NCBI RefSeq assembly: GCF_015667585.1
Contig: NZ_JADPEG010000001.1
Location: forward strand, 58,450-122,449
DNA from: Clostridium sp. D33t1_170424_F3
Lineage (GTDB): Bacteria > Bacillota > Clostridia > Oscillospirales > Acutalibacteraceae
Reading direction: 5' to 3'
Length of the DNA: 64,000 nt
In this document: positions 24,957 through 33,430 of the stretch, in pieces
How positions within the stretch are numbered: position 1 is the first letter of the stretch
Layout: every line of letters begins with the position of its first letter
Notes under the pieces: generated by a model
The model's database searches: none
Told to the model about the DNA's origin: nothing
What the model saw: the letters and a program-made list of their open reading frames with translations, nothing else
Position numbers and translations under genes: made by a program

Positions 24957-24979
24957 GACATATTCAGTTGATGGTATTT

Positions 24980-25008
24980 ACTATAACATAAACGATCATC
25001 CGTGTAAA
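24980..25008 (-). promoter_or_regulatory. Promoter of the SAM riboswitch-metK transcript
   Basis: TTTACA, 17-bp spacer, TATAGT on the minus strand, ending 24 bp before the start of the S-box. Confidence 0.75.
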
Positions 25009-25065
25009 TGTGCAAATGTAGGAAATATTCCTATTCCATTCGACAAAAAATCAGATGCTTTGCAC

Positions 25066-25635
25066 TTACTGCTGCCCGACCATACTTTTATTCCGGCGTA
25101 CAAACGGCTGCAGCGCCTTAAACAAAACACCCGTGATCACACAGTTCAGAGACGCTTTGATCAGATTAAACGGGATAATTACCGGAAGGATCATATCTAT
25201 GATTGCCTGCATCGGGACGCCCTGGAAATACCCGGTCAGCAGCAAGTTCATCGGGATCATCATGGCGGTCATCCCCAGGGTTCCCAGTACCATCCCCAGA
25301 ATCGTTTCACCGGTTTTATGATGCCAGCGCGAGAACTGCCCGACCAATACCACCAATACGCCGGAAGCTACAACATGCATAACGAGGCCCACCCAACCGT
25401 CGCCGCCCAGCAGAAACGCCTGCACGAGGGAAACGACAAACAGGATCACCAACCCCGGGATGGTACCGAACAGCAAGGTACCCATCAGAATCGGGACGTC
25501 TGCCATATCATATTTCATAAACGGTGCCGCCGGAATGAGCGGAAACTGCGTCACCGTGACGAGGACCAGCGCAATGGCCGCTAACATGCCCATCTGCGCC
25601 ATACGGACAATTTGCGATTTGGTGTTTGTTTTCAT
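25066..25635 (-). CDS. ribU: Riboflavin ECF transporter S component (RibU-like)
   Basis: 189 residues from ATG 25635 after AAAGGAGAGG. An open extension upstream is riboswitch RNA. Six hydrophobic segments are visible, with typical S-component features such as FPLIPAAPFMKYDMADVPIL (the RibU/ThiT-like substrate loop) and MMIPMNLLLTGYF. It binds riboflavin and works with a shared energising module EcfA/A'/T encoded elsewhere. The FMN riboswitch in front fixes the substrate assignment. Confidence 0.94.
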   Translation of the reverse strand: MKTNTKSQIVRMAQMGMLAAIALVLVTVTQFPLIPAAPFMKYDMADVPILMGTLLFGTIPGLVILFVVSLVQAFLLGGDGWVGLVMHVVASGVLVVLVGQFSRWHHKTGETILGMVLGTLGMTAMMIPMNLLLTGYFQGVPMQAIIDMILPVIIPFNLIKASLNCVITGVLFKALQPFVRRNKSMVGQQ

Positions 25636-25664
25636 AGAAACCTCTCCTTTTGTTGGGCTGTCTA

Positions 25665-25697
25665 CGAAAAAAGCCCCGTGACAAATCATCACGGGGC
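25665..25697 (-). terminator. Terminator of the FMN riboswitch
   Basis: A 9-bp stem (25673-25681 with 25689-25697) followed on the minus strand by six Ts, between aptamer and ribU start. It is the expression platform. Confidence 0.88.
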
Positions 25698-25720
25698 AGT
25701 ATACGCAAAAATGCGCGGTT

Positions 25721-25839
25721 CTTCTTCCATCCGGACTATACCGTCGGCTTTGGGATCTCACCAAAATCAGCTTACGCTCGCGGGCTCATCGGCTGACGCC
25801 GTATTACCGCCGGTGGGGAATCTCACCCCGCCCCGAAGA
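25721..25839 (-). promoter_or_regulatory. FMN riboswitch (RFN element) upstream of ribU
   Basis: The minus strand shows CTTCGGGGCGGGGTGAGATT, CCCCACCGGCGGTAATACGG, GATGAGCCCGCGAGCG, GGTGAGATCCCAAAGCCGAC and GTATAGTCCGGATGGAAG, in RFN order and closed by GAAG/CTTC. FMN binding is expected to favour the terminator that follows and so repress riboflavin uptake. Confidence 0.97.
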
Positions 25840-25858
25840 CAGCTCTTAAATTGTTAAT

Positions 25859-25887
25859 ATTATAACATGCACGATTTTTCCTGTCAA
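25859..25887 (-). promoter_or_regulatory. Promoter of the FMN riboswitch transcript
   Basis: Consensus TTGACA, 17-bp spacer, consensus TATAAT on the minus strand. The -35 overlaps the last codon of the upstream capA-like gene. Confidence 0.85.
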
Positions 25888-27164
25888 TCGTTTGTCAAAT
25901 ATTTTTTAGGGATATTGTGGTCTACGATATTCTGAATGTATGAAAGGCTGAAATTGGGCGTATTTGCCTTTACTCCATGGGAAGAAGCCAGCTCCTCCGT
26001 ATATACGGAGAGCGGATAGATTGTAATATTCTGAAAATTTTTGCCGTAATGTGTTACAATGGGCTCAAAGTGCATATCGGTAAATACCGTCTTCCCTGTT
26101 TCAAAATCCTTGGTCATCGTGACGCGCAGCATGCCTGCGACCATGTTCAGCCCGTCCGCCTGTGCGGAAACGAAATTTCCCAGGGCATAAACAACCGGAC
26201 ACTCCGTCCCGTCCGCACGCTTCAAAACCGTGAGCGGTTGGAGCGTATGTGCGTGGTTGCCAAAAATGATATCGGCGCCCCAATCCACCATTTGCTGTGC
26301 CAGATCTGTTTGCTTCTGGGTCGGCTTATGCGTATATTCGTTTCCCCAATGGACGGAAACAACGACGACGTCCGCCATAGATTTTGCTTTTTTTATCATG
26401 CTTTCCAGAAGTTCTGTTTCACTCGTCAAGAGGATATGGTATGGGGTCTCCTTCGGAAGCTGGAGGCCGTTGGTCATTTCAGTTACGCCAATGTGCGCCG
26501 TCTTAATGCCGTTCACCTCCACCAACCGGATATTTTCCATATCCGCGTCGCTTTGGTAGGCGCCGACCACTGGAATGCTTTTGGAGTTCCAATAGTCCAG
26601 TGTCGCTTTGACGCCTTGTTCCCCTTTATCCAGTATATGATTGTTCGCGTGGTTGATCACATCAAAGCCAATTTTAATCAACTCGTCTCCCACTTCGGTC
26701 GGCGAATTAAAGCGGGGATAACCGGAGGGAGTCAAAATGTCACCGGCCAGCGGCGTTTCCTGATTGATGACAGCAATATCCGCTTCTTGTATGTACGGGG
26801 CCACGTGCTGGTACACCGGGGAAAAATCATACCCCTTTCCCCCTGTCCGTTTTGCCGCCTGTTTATAAATCCCGTCGTGAATCAGGTTGTCCCCCACGCC
26901 CAAAATCGTAATAGTGGCCGGCGGGACTTTTTCTGGCGGCGAGGATGAGATTGCCTCCGGTACGGAGGAAGCGGCCTCTGAGGATTCTGTTAGAGAGCTG
27001 CTGGGCGCCTCGTCAGTGTTCCGAACCTGCAGAGTTCCAGCCAAAGAATAAACGGACAGTGCACAGAAAAGCAGCGCCAGCCCCGCAACAAAAACATGCA
27101 GTAAAATGGAAGGTACCCGTTTTTTCATCGGGACTTTTTTGTATCTTCTTGCTTTTTTCATCAT
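25884..27164 (-). CDS. CapA-family metallophosphatase-like surface protein
   Basis: 426 residues. Basic N-terminus plus a signal anchor (ILLHVFVAGLALLFCALSVY), then a Ser/Pro/Glu-rich linker (45-85). The CapA/PgsA domain carries the metal motifs VGDNLIHD, INQETPLAG, NHANNHILDKG, SVHWGNEY and FGNHAHTLQP. CapA homologues are tied to poly-gamma-glutamate capsule export, but no pgsB/C lies nearby. Many lone clostridial copies have no proven capsule role, so an envelope phosphodiesterase or phosphatase function is the alternative. AGGGA precedes the start. Confidence 0.88.
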   Translation of the reverse strand: MMKKARRYKKVPMKKRVPSILLHVFVAGLALLFCALSVYSLAGTLQVRNTDEAPSSSLTESSEAASSVPEAISSSPPEKVPPATITILGVGDNLIHDGIYKQAAKRTGGKGYDFSPVYQHVAPYIQEADIAVINQETPLAGDILTPSGYPRFNSPTEVGDELIKIGFDVINHANNHILDKGEQGVKATLDYWNSKSIPVVGAYQSDADMENIRLVEVNGIKTAHIGVTEMTNGLQLPKETPYHILLTSETELLESMIKKAKSMADVVVVSVHWGNEYTHKPTQKQTDLAQQMVDWGADIIFGNHAHTLQPLTVLKRADGTECPVVYALGNFVSAQADGLNMVAGMLRVTMTKDFETGKTVFTDMHFEPIVTHYGKNFQNITIYPLSVYTEELASSHGVKANTPNFSLSYIQNIVDHNIPKKYLTND

Positions 27165-27325
27165 GGATCCCTCGTTTAATCTCTTTATCCTAAGTAAATT
27201 ATTTTTAGTATACTATAAAACATTCTTTTTTTCTATATTAGTAACAGAACTGTAAAAATGCCGTTTCCTTTACATATTTAAAAGCGAGCTGTCTCACAAT
27301 TGGCAGAAAACACAAAAATCAGCTA

Positions 27326-27372
27326 AATAAGAGTCATTCCCTCCGCCGGAGACGGAGGGAATGACTCTTATT
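27326..27372. repeat. 20-bp perfect hairpin between luxS and capA-like gene
   Basis: AATAAGAGTCATTCCCTCCG (27326-27345) is followed by a 7-nt loop and its exact complement (27353-27372). No proper T-run follows on the plus strand; the minus side has TTTAGCTGATTTTTG. It sits just beyond luxS in luxS's direction of transcription and may terminate luxS or protect its mRNA end. It could also be a short palindromic repeat. Confidence 0.6.
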
Positions 27373-27417
27373 CTGTCAACATTTTCAAAAAAGCGCATTA
27401 CAATATAGCCATCTCGC

Positions 27418-27876
27418 TCAGCACGGATACTTTAAGTTTTCTTCCGTCCAACCGGCAATCACGGGCAGGAATTCCTGCGCTTCTTTTTTGGCGCCGGCAA
27501 GGTCATGTTCCAGATAATTGCCGCACTCTACGGCAGTAGTTCCGGGAACTACCCCTTCAAAATCCGCAATTTGCTGAAACACCTGCTGGATCAGCAGGAT
27601 CACGTCCGATTCTTTCATGTCTCGAACCAAAAAATAACAGCCGGTGCGGCAGCCCATCGGCCCAAAATAAATAACATGGTCTTTCCACTGGGAATTGCGC
27701 GCAAAGGTTGCAAAGAGGTGTTCCAACGTGTGCAGTGCCGCGTTCTCCAAAAATGGCGGCACATTGGGGCGTCGCATCCGAATATCGTACGTCACGATGT
27801 CCCCATCGATTCGGGAAACATAAATCCCAGGTACCAGTTTGTCGTGATCAATGCAAAAGCTTGCAATTCGATCCAT
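27418..27876 (-). CDS. luxS: S-ribosylhomocysteine lyase LuxS
   Basis: 152 residues. The zinc site HTLEHLFATFAR and the cysteine motif GPMGCRTGCY, with the C-terminal AVECGNYLEHDL, are all present. LuxS cleaves S-ribosylhomocysteine to homocysteine and DPD, the precursor of autoinducer AI-2. It closes the SAM detoxification cycle with MetY/MetH/MetK in the same window. No pfs (SRH-forming nucleosidase) is adjacent. It lies 20 bp downstream of the PLC-like gene. Confidence 0.98.
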   Translation of the reverse strand: MDRIASFCIDHDKLVPGIYVSRIDGDIVTYDIRMRRPNVPPFLENAALHTLEHLFATFARNSQWKDHVIYFGPMGCRTGCYFLVRDMKESDVILLIQQVFQQIADFEGVVPGTTAVECGNYLEHDLAGAKKEAQEFLPVIAGWTEENLKYPC

Positions 27877-27896
27877 GATGATTCACTCCTCGTTTC

Positions 27897-28781
27897 TTAT
27901 TCAAACGGTATATTTTCCGTCATTACTATCGGGTCGGCACCTGCCAGAAAGTCGGCGATCAGCTTTTGCGCATCCAGCACCGACTGTTCGTACAAATCAA
28001 AAAAGCTTTCCTTACGGACCGCTTCGCTGTGCTGCGGCCAGCTCCAATCCTGAAGCAGCACATTCGCATAGTCAAAGGTATCCCCTTCACTGACCGGCCG
28101 CATATGACAGGAATAGGTATGTTTCCCACCGTGCCTTCTTTCCCAGCGCTCCACCAGCGACTTTTTTAAGCTTGTCCTGTCGTTCAGCCAGCCAAAGACA
28201 GCTCTGGCGTCGTCGGCAGCCTGAATCAAAAGGGATTCCTTGCCGGAAATCCCGTAGAGTCTTTCCAGCAAAAACGCATAAAGCTCCGCAATTTTTCGCT
28301 GTACGGACGGATTCTTAGGCAATGCTTTTTTCAGATTAAATTCCATTGGCAGGGAAGCCGCCTCATAGCGCAGAATAATACTGTCCAGCGCCGATTCCAC
28401 CTGATGGTGGGCAATTTCCAGATCCTGTCCCGGTTCTATTTTAAGCAGCCGTTCCGCTTGACAGTAAATGAAGGGATGGCATATACAATCTGCCGCATAA
28501 TGGCAAAGAAACCCCATGCAATAAGCGGCAATAGCCGCGTCATGATGTAGTTTGCAATACTCCTGCAAACAGGTAAAAATATGGGCAGGCGGCTCCTGAT
28601 GCAGCTTTTCGCCGTACTCCGCCAAGGAGTCCCCTTTCTTCCAGAGCAGTCCCCTGTGGCAGAACAGAAAATCCGGTCCCTGCGCTCCCCACAAAAAGGC
28701 GTCTTCCGGTATCTCCTGCTTTGGTTTGGCTTCTTCCAAAGCCCGTTTCGCATGGTAGTAATGCGTAATTGCAGCTGGCAT
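27897..28781 (-). CDS. Zinc-dependent phospholipase C-like protein
   Basis: 294 residues from ATG 28781 after GGAGTGG. It begins PAAITHYYHAKRALEEA and contains many conserved His/Asp residues (GAQGPDFLFCHRG, CMGFLCHYAADCICHPFIY), the pattern of the all-alpha zinc-dependent PLC/S1-P1 nuclease fold. No signal peptide is seen, unlike secreted toxins, so it is likely a cytoplasmic hydrolase of unknown substrate. It directly precedes luxS and may share its transcript. Confidence 0.8.
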   Translation of the reverse strand: MPAAITHYYHAKRALEEAKPKQEIPEDAFLWGAQGPDFLFCHRGLLWKKGDSLAEYGEKLHQEPPAHIFTCLQEYCKLHHDAAIAAYCMGFLCHYAADCICHPFIYCQAERLLKIEPGQDLEIAHHQVESALDSIILRYEAASLPMEFNLKKALPKNPSVQRKIAELYAFLLERLYGISGKESLLIQAADDARAVFGWLNDRTSLKKSLVERWERRHGGKHTYSCHMRPVSEGDTFDYANVLLQDWSWPQHSEAVRKESFFDLYEQSVLDAQKLIADFLAGADPIVMTENIPFE

Positions 28782-28812
28782 ACGGTTCCACTCCTTCGAT
28801 ACCATTGGGCAA

Positions 28813-28844
28813 AAAATAAGAGATACTTGCGTATCTCTTATTTT
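28813..28844. terminator. Bidirectional terminator after the amino acid ABC operon
   Basis: A 14-bp perfect stem (28813-28826 with 28831-28844) with a 4-nt TTGC loop, A/T-rich ends on both sides. It lies 19 bp after the ATPase stop. Confidence 0.85.
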
Positions 28845-28863
28845 AACACAGCAGTATTTCGTT

Positions 28864-29598
28864 TTAAAGCACCTTGGACAAAAAGTCTCTCAGGCGCGGG
28901 TTTTTGGGATTGTCAAAAAATTCGGCCGGCTTGGCTTCTTCCAGAACCTGTCCATCGTCCATGAACAAGATGCGGGTGGCAACCTCGCGCGCAAAATTCA
29001 TTTCGTGCGTGACAACCACCATGGTCATCCCCTCGTTGGCCAGTTCCTTCATCACCTGCAGAACTTCTCCGACCATTTCGGGATCCAACGCGCTGGTCGG
29101 CTCATCAAAGAGCATCACGTCCGGTTCCATCGCCAGCGCGCGCACAATGGCAATGCGCTGCTTCTGGCCGCCGGAAAGCTGCGCCGGATACGCCTGCGCC
29201 TTATCCGCCAGTCCAATCCGGTTTAGAAGCTGAATGGCTTTTTCATCCGCCTCTTTTTGCGTCTTGAGCTTCAACGTGATCGGGGCCAGAGTAATGTTCT
29301 GCTGCACCGTGAGATGCGGAAACAAATTGAAATGCTGGAATACCATTCCCATCTTCCGGCGGAGCTGGTCCACGTTGCAGGCAGGCGCGTTGATCTGTCT
29401 TCCTTCAAACCAGACCTCGCCGCCGGTCGGCATCTCCAACAAATTCAGGCAGCGCAGAAACGTACTTTTTCCGGAACCTGAGGGGCCAACCACAACGACC
29501 TTTTCGCCCTTCTGAATCTCCTGGTTGATTCCCTTGAGGACCAGAATATCTCCTCCCTCGGTATGGAAGGTTTTCTCCAGATTCTTAACGCTTATCAC
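28864..29598 (-). CDS. Polar amino acid ABC transporter ATPase
   Basis: 244 residues. Walker [12 protein letters not shown]-loop [13 protein letters not shown], signature LSGGQKQR, Walker [17 protein letters not shown], and the switch histidine in [13 protein letters not shown]. The FNLFPHLT wording is typical of GlnQ/HisP-type importers. It overlaps the permease gene by 14 bp and is the last gene of a binding protein-permease-ATPase operon. Confidence 0.96.
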   Translation of the reverse strand: MISVKNLEKTFHTEGGDILVLKGINQEIQKGEKVVVVGPSGSGKSTFLRCLNLLEMPTGGEVWFEGRQINAPACNVDQLRRKMGMVFQHFNLFPHLTVQQNITLAPITLKLKTQKEADEKAIQLLNRIGLADKAQAYPAQLSGGQKQRIAIVRALAMEPDVMLFDEPTSALDPEMVGEVLQVMKELANEGMTMVVVTHEMNFAREVATRILFMDDGQVLEEAKPAEFFDNPKNPRLRDFLSKVL

Positions 29599-30310
29599 TC
29601 TTGCGCAGCCTCCTTTCCAAGCCGGACAGGCAGGAAGTCAACAGAATTACCAGAACCAGATAAATGCCCGCTACCAGGAACAGCGGCAGGAACGCGTCAT
29701 ATGTAATACTGCGAATAATGTCTCCGCCCTTGGTCAGATCCTGCACGCCGACATAACCGGCGATGGATGTTTCTTTTAAAAGAGCAATAAACTCGTTAAA
29801 AATGGCAGGTGCGACATTTTTCAGCGCCTGTGGAAAAACAATCTTAATCATTGTGGTGCGGTTGCTCAGGCCAAGCGAGCGGCCCGCCTCAATCTGCCCG
29901 CGATCCACCGACTGGATACCGCTGCGGATTACCTCCGCAACATATGCGCCCGAGTTGATACCGAACGCCAGCATCGCCACCAGCAGCGTCTCGCCGCTGG
30001 AAAGAATCAGGTACACCATAATCATCAACTGTACGACGACAGGCGTGCCGCGGATGACGGTCAGGTACAGCCCGCAAATCCCATTTAAAACGCGCAGCTT
30101 CTTAGGATTATTCTGGTGTGTGATGCGAACCAACGCGACCACTGTTCCCAGCACAACGCCGATCACTACTGCGACCAGCGTCAGCAAAACGGTATTGCCC
30201 AAACCGCGGATGATGTACTGGTAGCGGTCCTTCAGGATAAAGTCGTCGTAAAACTGCTGCCCCAGGTCCGAGAAAAAGGACAGCGGAACCGATGCAAAAA
30301 GCGTATTCAT
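29585..30310 (-). CDS. Polar amino acid ABC transporter permease
   Basis: 241 residues, HisM/GlnP type, with ~5 membrane segments and the coupling motif [22 protein letters not shown]. The domain starts at ~residue 34 ([18 protein letters not shown]). Middle gene of the operon, 73 bp after the binding protein. The substrate class is polar or branched amino acids, not resolvable from the permease. Confidence 0.95.
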   Translation of the reverse strand: MNTLFASVPLSFFSDLGQQFYDDFILKDRYQYIIRGLGNTVLLTLVAVVIGVVLGTVVALVRITHQNNPKKLRVLNGICGLYLTVIRGTPVVVQLMIMVYLILSSGETLLVAMLAFGINSGAYVAEVIRSGIQSVDRGQIEAGRSLGLSNRTTMIKIVFPQALKNVAPAIFNEFIALLKETSIAGYVGVQDLTKGGDIIRSITYDAFLPLFLVAGIYLVLVILLTSCLSGLERRLRKSDKR

Positions 30311-30383
30311 GCAAGCCTCCCCGTGATATAGAAACAGGCAGGAAGGCGCAAAAGCCCTCCTGCTCTCTGTTTATCGTTCCGTA

Positions 30384-31169
30384 TTATTCTTCAGCGATGT
30401 ATTTACTGACGATCTCGTCCAGTTCGCCGCTTTCCTTCATCTCGCTGATAACAGCGTTGATTTCCTTCTGCAGATCCGCACTGCCCTTGGGCATTGCAAT
30501 CGCATATTCCTCTTCCGTCAGAGATTCATCCAGCTTCTGAATTTTATCGGCGTTTTTCTCCACCAGCTTCTTGGCCGGGAAGTCGTCGATGACAACCGCG
30601 TCGATACGGCCCGCGATCAAGTCGGAAACCGCTTCCATGCCCTTGCTGTAACGCTTAACCTCCGCTACCTCGATGTCGTTCGCACCGTCTTCGTTGGTGC
30701 AATACTTATCGCCTGTTGTGCCCAGCTGTACGCCCACTTTCTTGCCGTTGAGATCACCACGGGAAACAATGCCGCTGTCATTCATGACAATAATTGCCTG
30801 AGAAGCATTGAAATACGGACTGGAGAAGTCAACGTTCTTTCTTCTGTCCTCATCCGCCGTCATACCCGCGGCAACAATATCTGCCTTGCCGGACTGAAGC
30901 GCTGTGATCAGCGTGTCAAACGCGATGTCGCTGATTTCCAGCTCCACGCCGAGACGGTCCGCTATCTTCTGGGAAATTTCAACGTCGATGCCAACAACAG
31001 CGTCGCCGTCCTTAAACTCAAACGGTTCAAACTCCGCGTTGGTCGCCATGACCAGCTTGCCGGATTTCTGGATGTCGCCAACGGATTTGACTTTGTTGCC
31101 GCAGGCTGCCATTGGGACCATCATTGCGGCCACCAACAAAAAGGCCACGAGTTTCTTCATTTTTTTCAT
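30384..31169 (-). CDS. Amino acid ABC transporter substrate-binding lipoprotein
   Basis: 261 residues from ATG 31169 after GGGGG. Lipoprotein signal with lipobox MAAC (LLVAAMMVPMAACG). The SBP family 3 domain has TNAEFEPFEFKDGDAVVGID (ligand-carboxylate loop) and DIVAAGMTADEDRRKNVDFS. It delivers an amino acid to the permease encoded next. The pattern is common for glutamine, cystine or arginine binders. Nearby sulfur genes make cystine thinkable but not supported. Confidence 0.95.
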   Translation of the reverse strand: MKKMKKLVAFLLVAAMMVPMAACGNKVKSVGDIQKSGKLVMATNAEFEPFEFKDGDAVVGIDVEISQKIADRLGVELEISDIAFDTLITALQSGKADIVAAGMTADEDRRKNVDFSSPYFNASQAIIVMNDSGIVSRGDLNGKKVGVQLGTTGDKYCTNEDGANDIEVAEVKRYSKGMEAVSDLIAGRIDAVVIDDFPAKKLVEKNADKIQKLDESLTEEEYAIAMPKGSADLQKEINAVISEMKESGELDEIVSKYIAEE

Positions 31170-31211
31170 GATTCTTACCCCCATCATTATATTTCACGAT
31201 GCAATATCTGT

Positions 31212-31240
31212 ATTGTACCGTATGAATATACAAAATTCAA
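31212..31240 (-). promoter_or_regulatory. Promoter of the amino acid ABC operon
   Basis: TTGAAT, 17-bp spacer, TACAAT on the minus strand, 43 bp before the binding-protein start. The surrounding AT-rich repeats (TATATTT...AAATATA-like) could hold a regulator site. Confidence 0.65.
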
Positions 31241-31282
31241 GTATATTTATACAATACAATAAAGTTTATGAAAGCTTCCAAT

Positions 31283-32188
31283 TTAAATTGATTTACCGAA
31301 AAACGCTTGTGCATCCTGCGGACAAAAATCGACAAGCAACCGCCTCATGTCCTCCGGAAGCGGTGCAAAAAGGCGATACTTCTCACCGGTGACCGGGTGA
31401 CAAAAAGCTATTTCCCCACAGTGAAGCGCCTGGCGCTGAATGCGCTCCAGACTGCCCCCATACATATCATCCCCTGCGAGCGGATGCTGCAGGTGCGCCA
31501 TATGGACACGGATCTGATGTGTACGGCCTGTTTCAATCCGCACCTTTAAAAGCGTGTGTGTTTCACTGTTTGAAATGGCTTTCCAGTGCGTCATAGCCGG
31601 TACTCCGTCCGGAACGATGGCGCGCTGGATGGAATGTCCTGGACACAGGCCGATAGGCCCGATCTCTGTTGCATTGCCATGTAAAACACCCTCACAGACG
31701 GCAAAGTACACTTTATGCACACCCTTCGCCAGCCGGGCCGCAGCAAAAGCGTTCTTTGCCAACAGCATTACGCCGGTCGTGTCCTTATCCAGCCGGTAAA
31801 CCGGGCGGATCGAAACCCGTTCTCCTTTGCCCTGGAAATAAGCTGCAACCGCATTGGCCAAACTGTCGCGATCGTGCCCCGGCGACGGATGAACCGGCAT
31901 ACCGGCAGGTTTATCCACAACCAGGAGATCTGCGTCCTCATATAGAAGCCGAAGCGGAATTTCTGCCGGCGGCAGTTCCTTCCTGTCCTCCGGAAGCCGG
32001 AGCTTTACGACGTCTCCCATATGCAGTGTTTCCAGCACAGTTGCACGCGTGTCATTGACTGTAATCCCATGCGGCTCCTTTTTCAGCGCTGTTAAAAGCC
32101 GCGCTGAAACGCTGCAATATCCGCGCAAAAAACCCTTTAGACGAACGCCGTTGTATCCTTCCGGAACGGTAAACTGTAATTCTCTCAT
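31283..32188 (-). CDS. RluA-family pseudouridine synthase
   Basis: 301 residues from ATG 32188, placed downstream of the ilvE terminator; an earlier frame start would lie inside that hairpin. An N-terminal S4-like region (GVRLKGFLRGY) precedes the catalytic motif RPVYRLDKDTTGVMLLAKN with the catalytic aspartate, and VRIETGRTHQIRVHMAHLQHPL. It converts specific uridines of rRNA or tRNA to pseudouridine. Which position (RluC, RluD or other) cannot be told from the sequence. Confidence 0.92.
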   Translation of the reverse strand: MRELQFTVPEGYNGVRLKGFLRGYCSVSARLLTALKKEPHGITVNDTRATVLETLHMGDVVKLRLPEDRKELPPAEIPLRLLYEDADLLVVDKPAGMPVHPSPGHDRDSLANAVAAYFQGKGERVSIRPVYRLDKDTTGVMLLAKNAFAAARLAKGVHKVYFAVCEGVLHGNATEIGPIGLCPGHSIQRAIVPDGVPAMTHWKAISNSETHTLLKVRIETGRTHQIRVHMAHLQHPLAGDDMYGGSLERIQRQALHCGEIAFCHPVTGEKYRLFAPLPEDMRRLLVDFCPQDAQAFFGKSI

Positions 32189-32201
32189 TTGTTTCACCGC
32201 A

Positions 32202-32241
32202 TAAAAAGGGCGGCTGCGCAAAGTCTTGTGTACGCAGCCGC
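32202..32241 (-). terminator. Terminator after ilvE
   Basis: 9-bp stem GCGGCTGCG/CGCAGCCGC (32210-32218 with 32233-32241) followed on the minus strand by CCTTTTTAT, 15 bp past the ilvE stop. Confidence 0.85.
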
Positions 32242-32255
32242 ATCCATTCAGCGAC

Positions 32256-33326
32256 TTATTTTACTTCGACCGTCCAGCCGAACGTATCCGGGATCTTGCC
32301 CCACTGGATACCGGTCAGCGTGTCATAGAGACGCTGAGACAGTGCGCCGATTTCTCCGTTGTTGATGTTCATAATGTCGTCGCCCCATTTCAGATGGCCG
32401 ATCGGAGAGACGACCGCCGCCGTACCGGTGCCGAACGCTTCCTTCAACCGTCCATCTTTAGCGGCCGCTGCGATCTCATCGATGGAAATACGGCGTTCCG
32501 TTACCTTAACACCCCAGGACTGCAGCAATTCAATGCAGGACATGCGGGTGATTCCGGGCAGAATGGAGCCCTGCAACTCCGGTGTGACCACTTCGTCGTC
32601 AATCATGAAGAATACGTTCATTGTGCCGACTTCTTCCACATATTTGCGCTCTACGCCGTCCAGCCAAAGCACCTGCGTATAATCCTGCTTTTCCGCCTCA
32701 TCCTGCGCTTTCAGGGAAGCCGCATAGTTACCCGCGGTTTTCGTGTAGCCCATGCCGCCGCGCACTGCGCGCACATAATTCTTCTCTACGTAAATTTTAA
32801 CCGGATCGAGTCCTTCCGGATAATACGCGCCAACCGGGCAGCAGATGACCATAAACAGCAGATGCTGCGCCGGGTGCACGCCGATGTGCGGATCGACGCC
32901 GATGATAAACGGACGGATGTACAGAGAGGTGCCCTCTTCCGCAGGAACCCAATCCTTTTCCACAGAGACAAGCTTTTCAATTGCCTGTTCCGCAAGTTCT
33001 TCGTCGATCAGCGGGATGCACAGACGGTCGTTGGAGGTGTTCAGACGAGCCATATTTTTATCCGGGCGGAACAGCAAAATGCGGCCGTCCTGCGCACGGT
33101 AAGCCTTCATGCCCTCAAAAACGGATTGGCCATAATGCAAACACATTGCCGCCGGTTCCATCTCAATCGGACCATACGGAACGATGCGCGGATCGTGCCA
33201 TCCCTGGCCCTCGTCGTAATTCATCAGGAACATGTGGTCGGTAAACATGGTGCCGAACGGCAGCGGCGCTCCCGGAGCCGGTTTCTGTTTGGGGTTCTTC
33301 GTTTGTTCTACTCTGATTTCCTGCAT
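32256..33326 (-). CDS. ilvE: Branched-chain amino acid aminotransferase
   Basis: 356 residues from ATG 33326 after AGAGGG. Class IV PLP aminotransferase of the BCAT (eukaryote/Firmicute YwaA-like) group: FGTMFTDHMFLMNYDEGQGW, HYGQSVFEGMKAYR, the PLP lysine region GYTKTAGNYAAS (near residue 190), EVGTMNVFF, and GTAAVVSPIG. It catalyses the last step of Leu, Ile and Val synthesis and the first step of their breakdown. It stands alone with its own terminator. Confidence 0.96.
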   Translation of the reverse strand: MQEIRVEQTKNPKQKPAPGAPLPFGTMFTDHMFLMNYDEGQGWHDPRIVPYGPIEMEPAAMCLHYGQSVFEGMKAYRAQDGRILLFRPDKNMARLNTSNDRLCIPLIDEELAEQAIEKLVSVEKDWVPAEEGTSLYIRPFIIGVDPHIGVHPAQHLLFMVICCPVGAYYPEGLDPVKIYVEKNYVRAVRGGMGYTKTAGNYAASLKAQDEAEKQDYTQVLWLDGVERKYVEEVGTMNVFFMIDDEVVTPELQGSILPGITRMSCIELLQSWGVKVTERRISIDEIAAAAKDGRLKEAFGTGTAAVVSPIGHLKWGDDIMNINNGEIGALSQRLYDTLTGIQWGKIPDTFGWTVEVK

Positions 33327-33430
33327 TTGAAAGCCCTCTTTCTGATTATTCCCGTCTATTGTATCATCATTTATTTCCCATTTCAAGCTGTTACCCTTCT
33401 AAAGTGACTGCAAACTTCGACAAACTTCCC

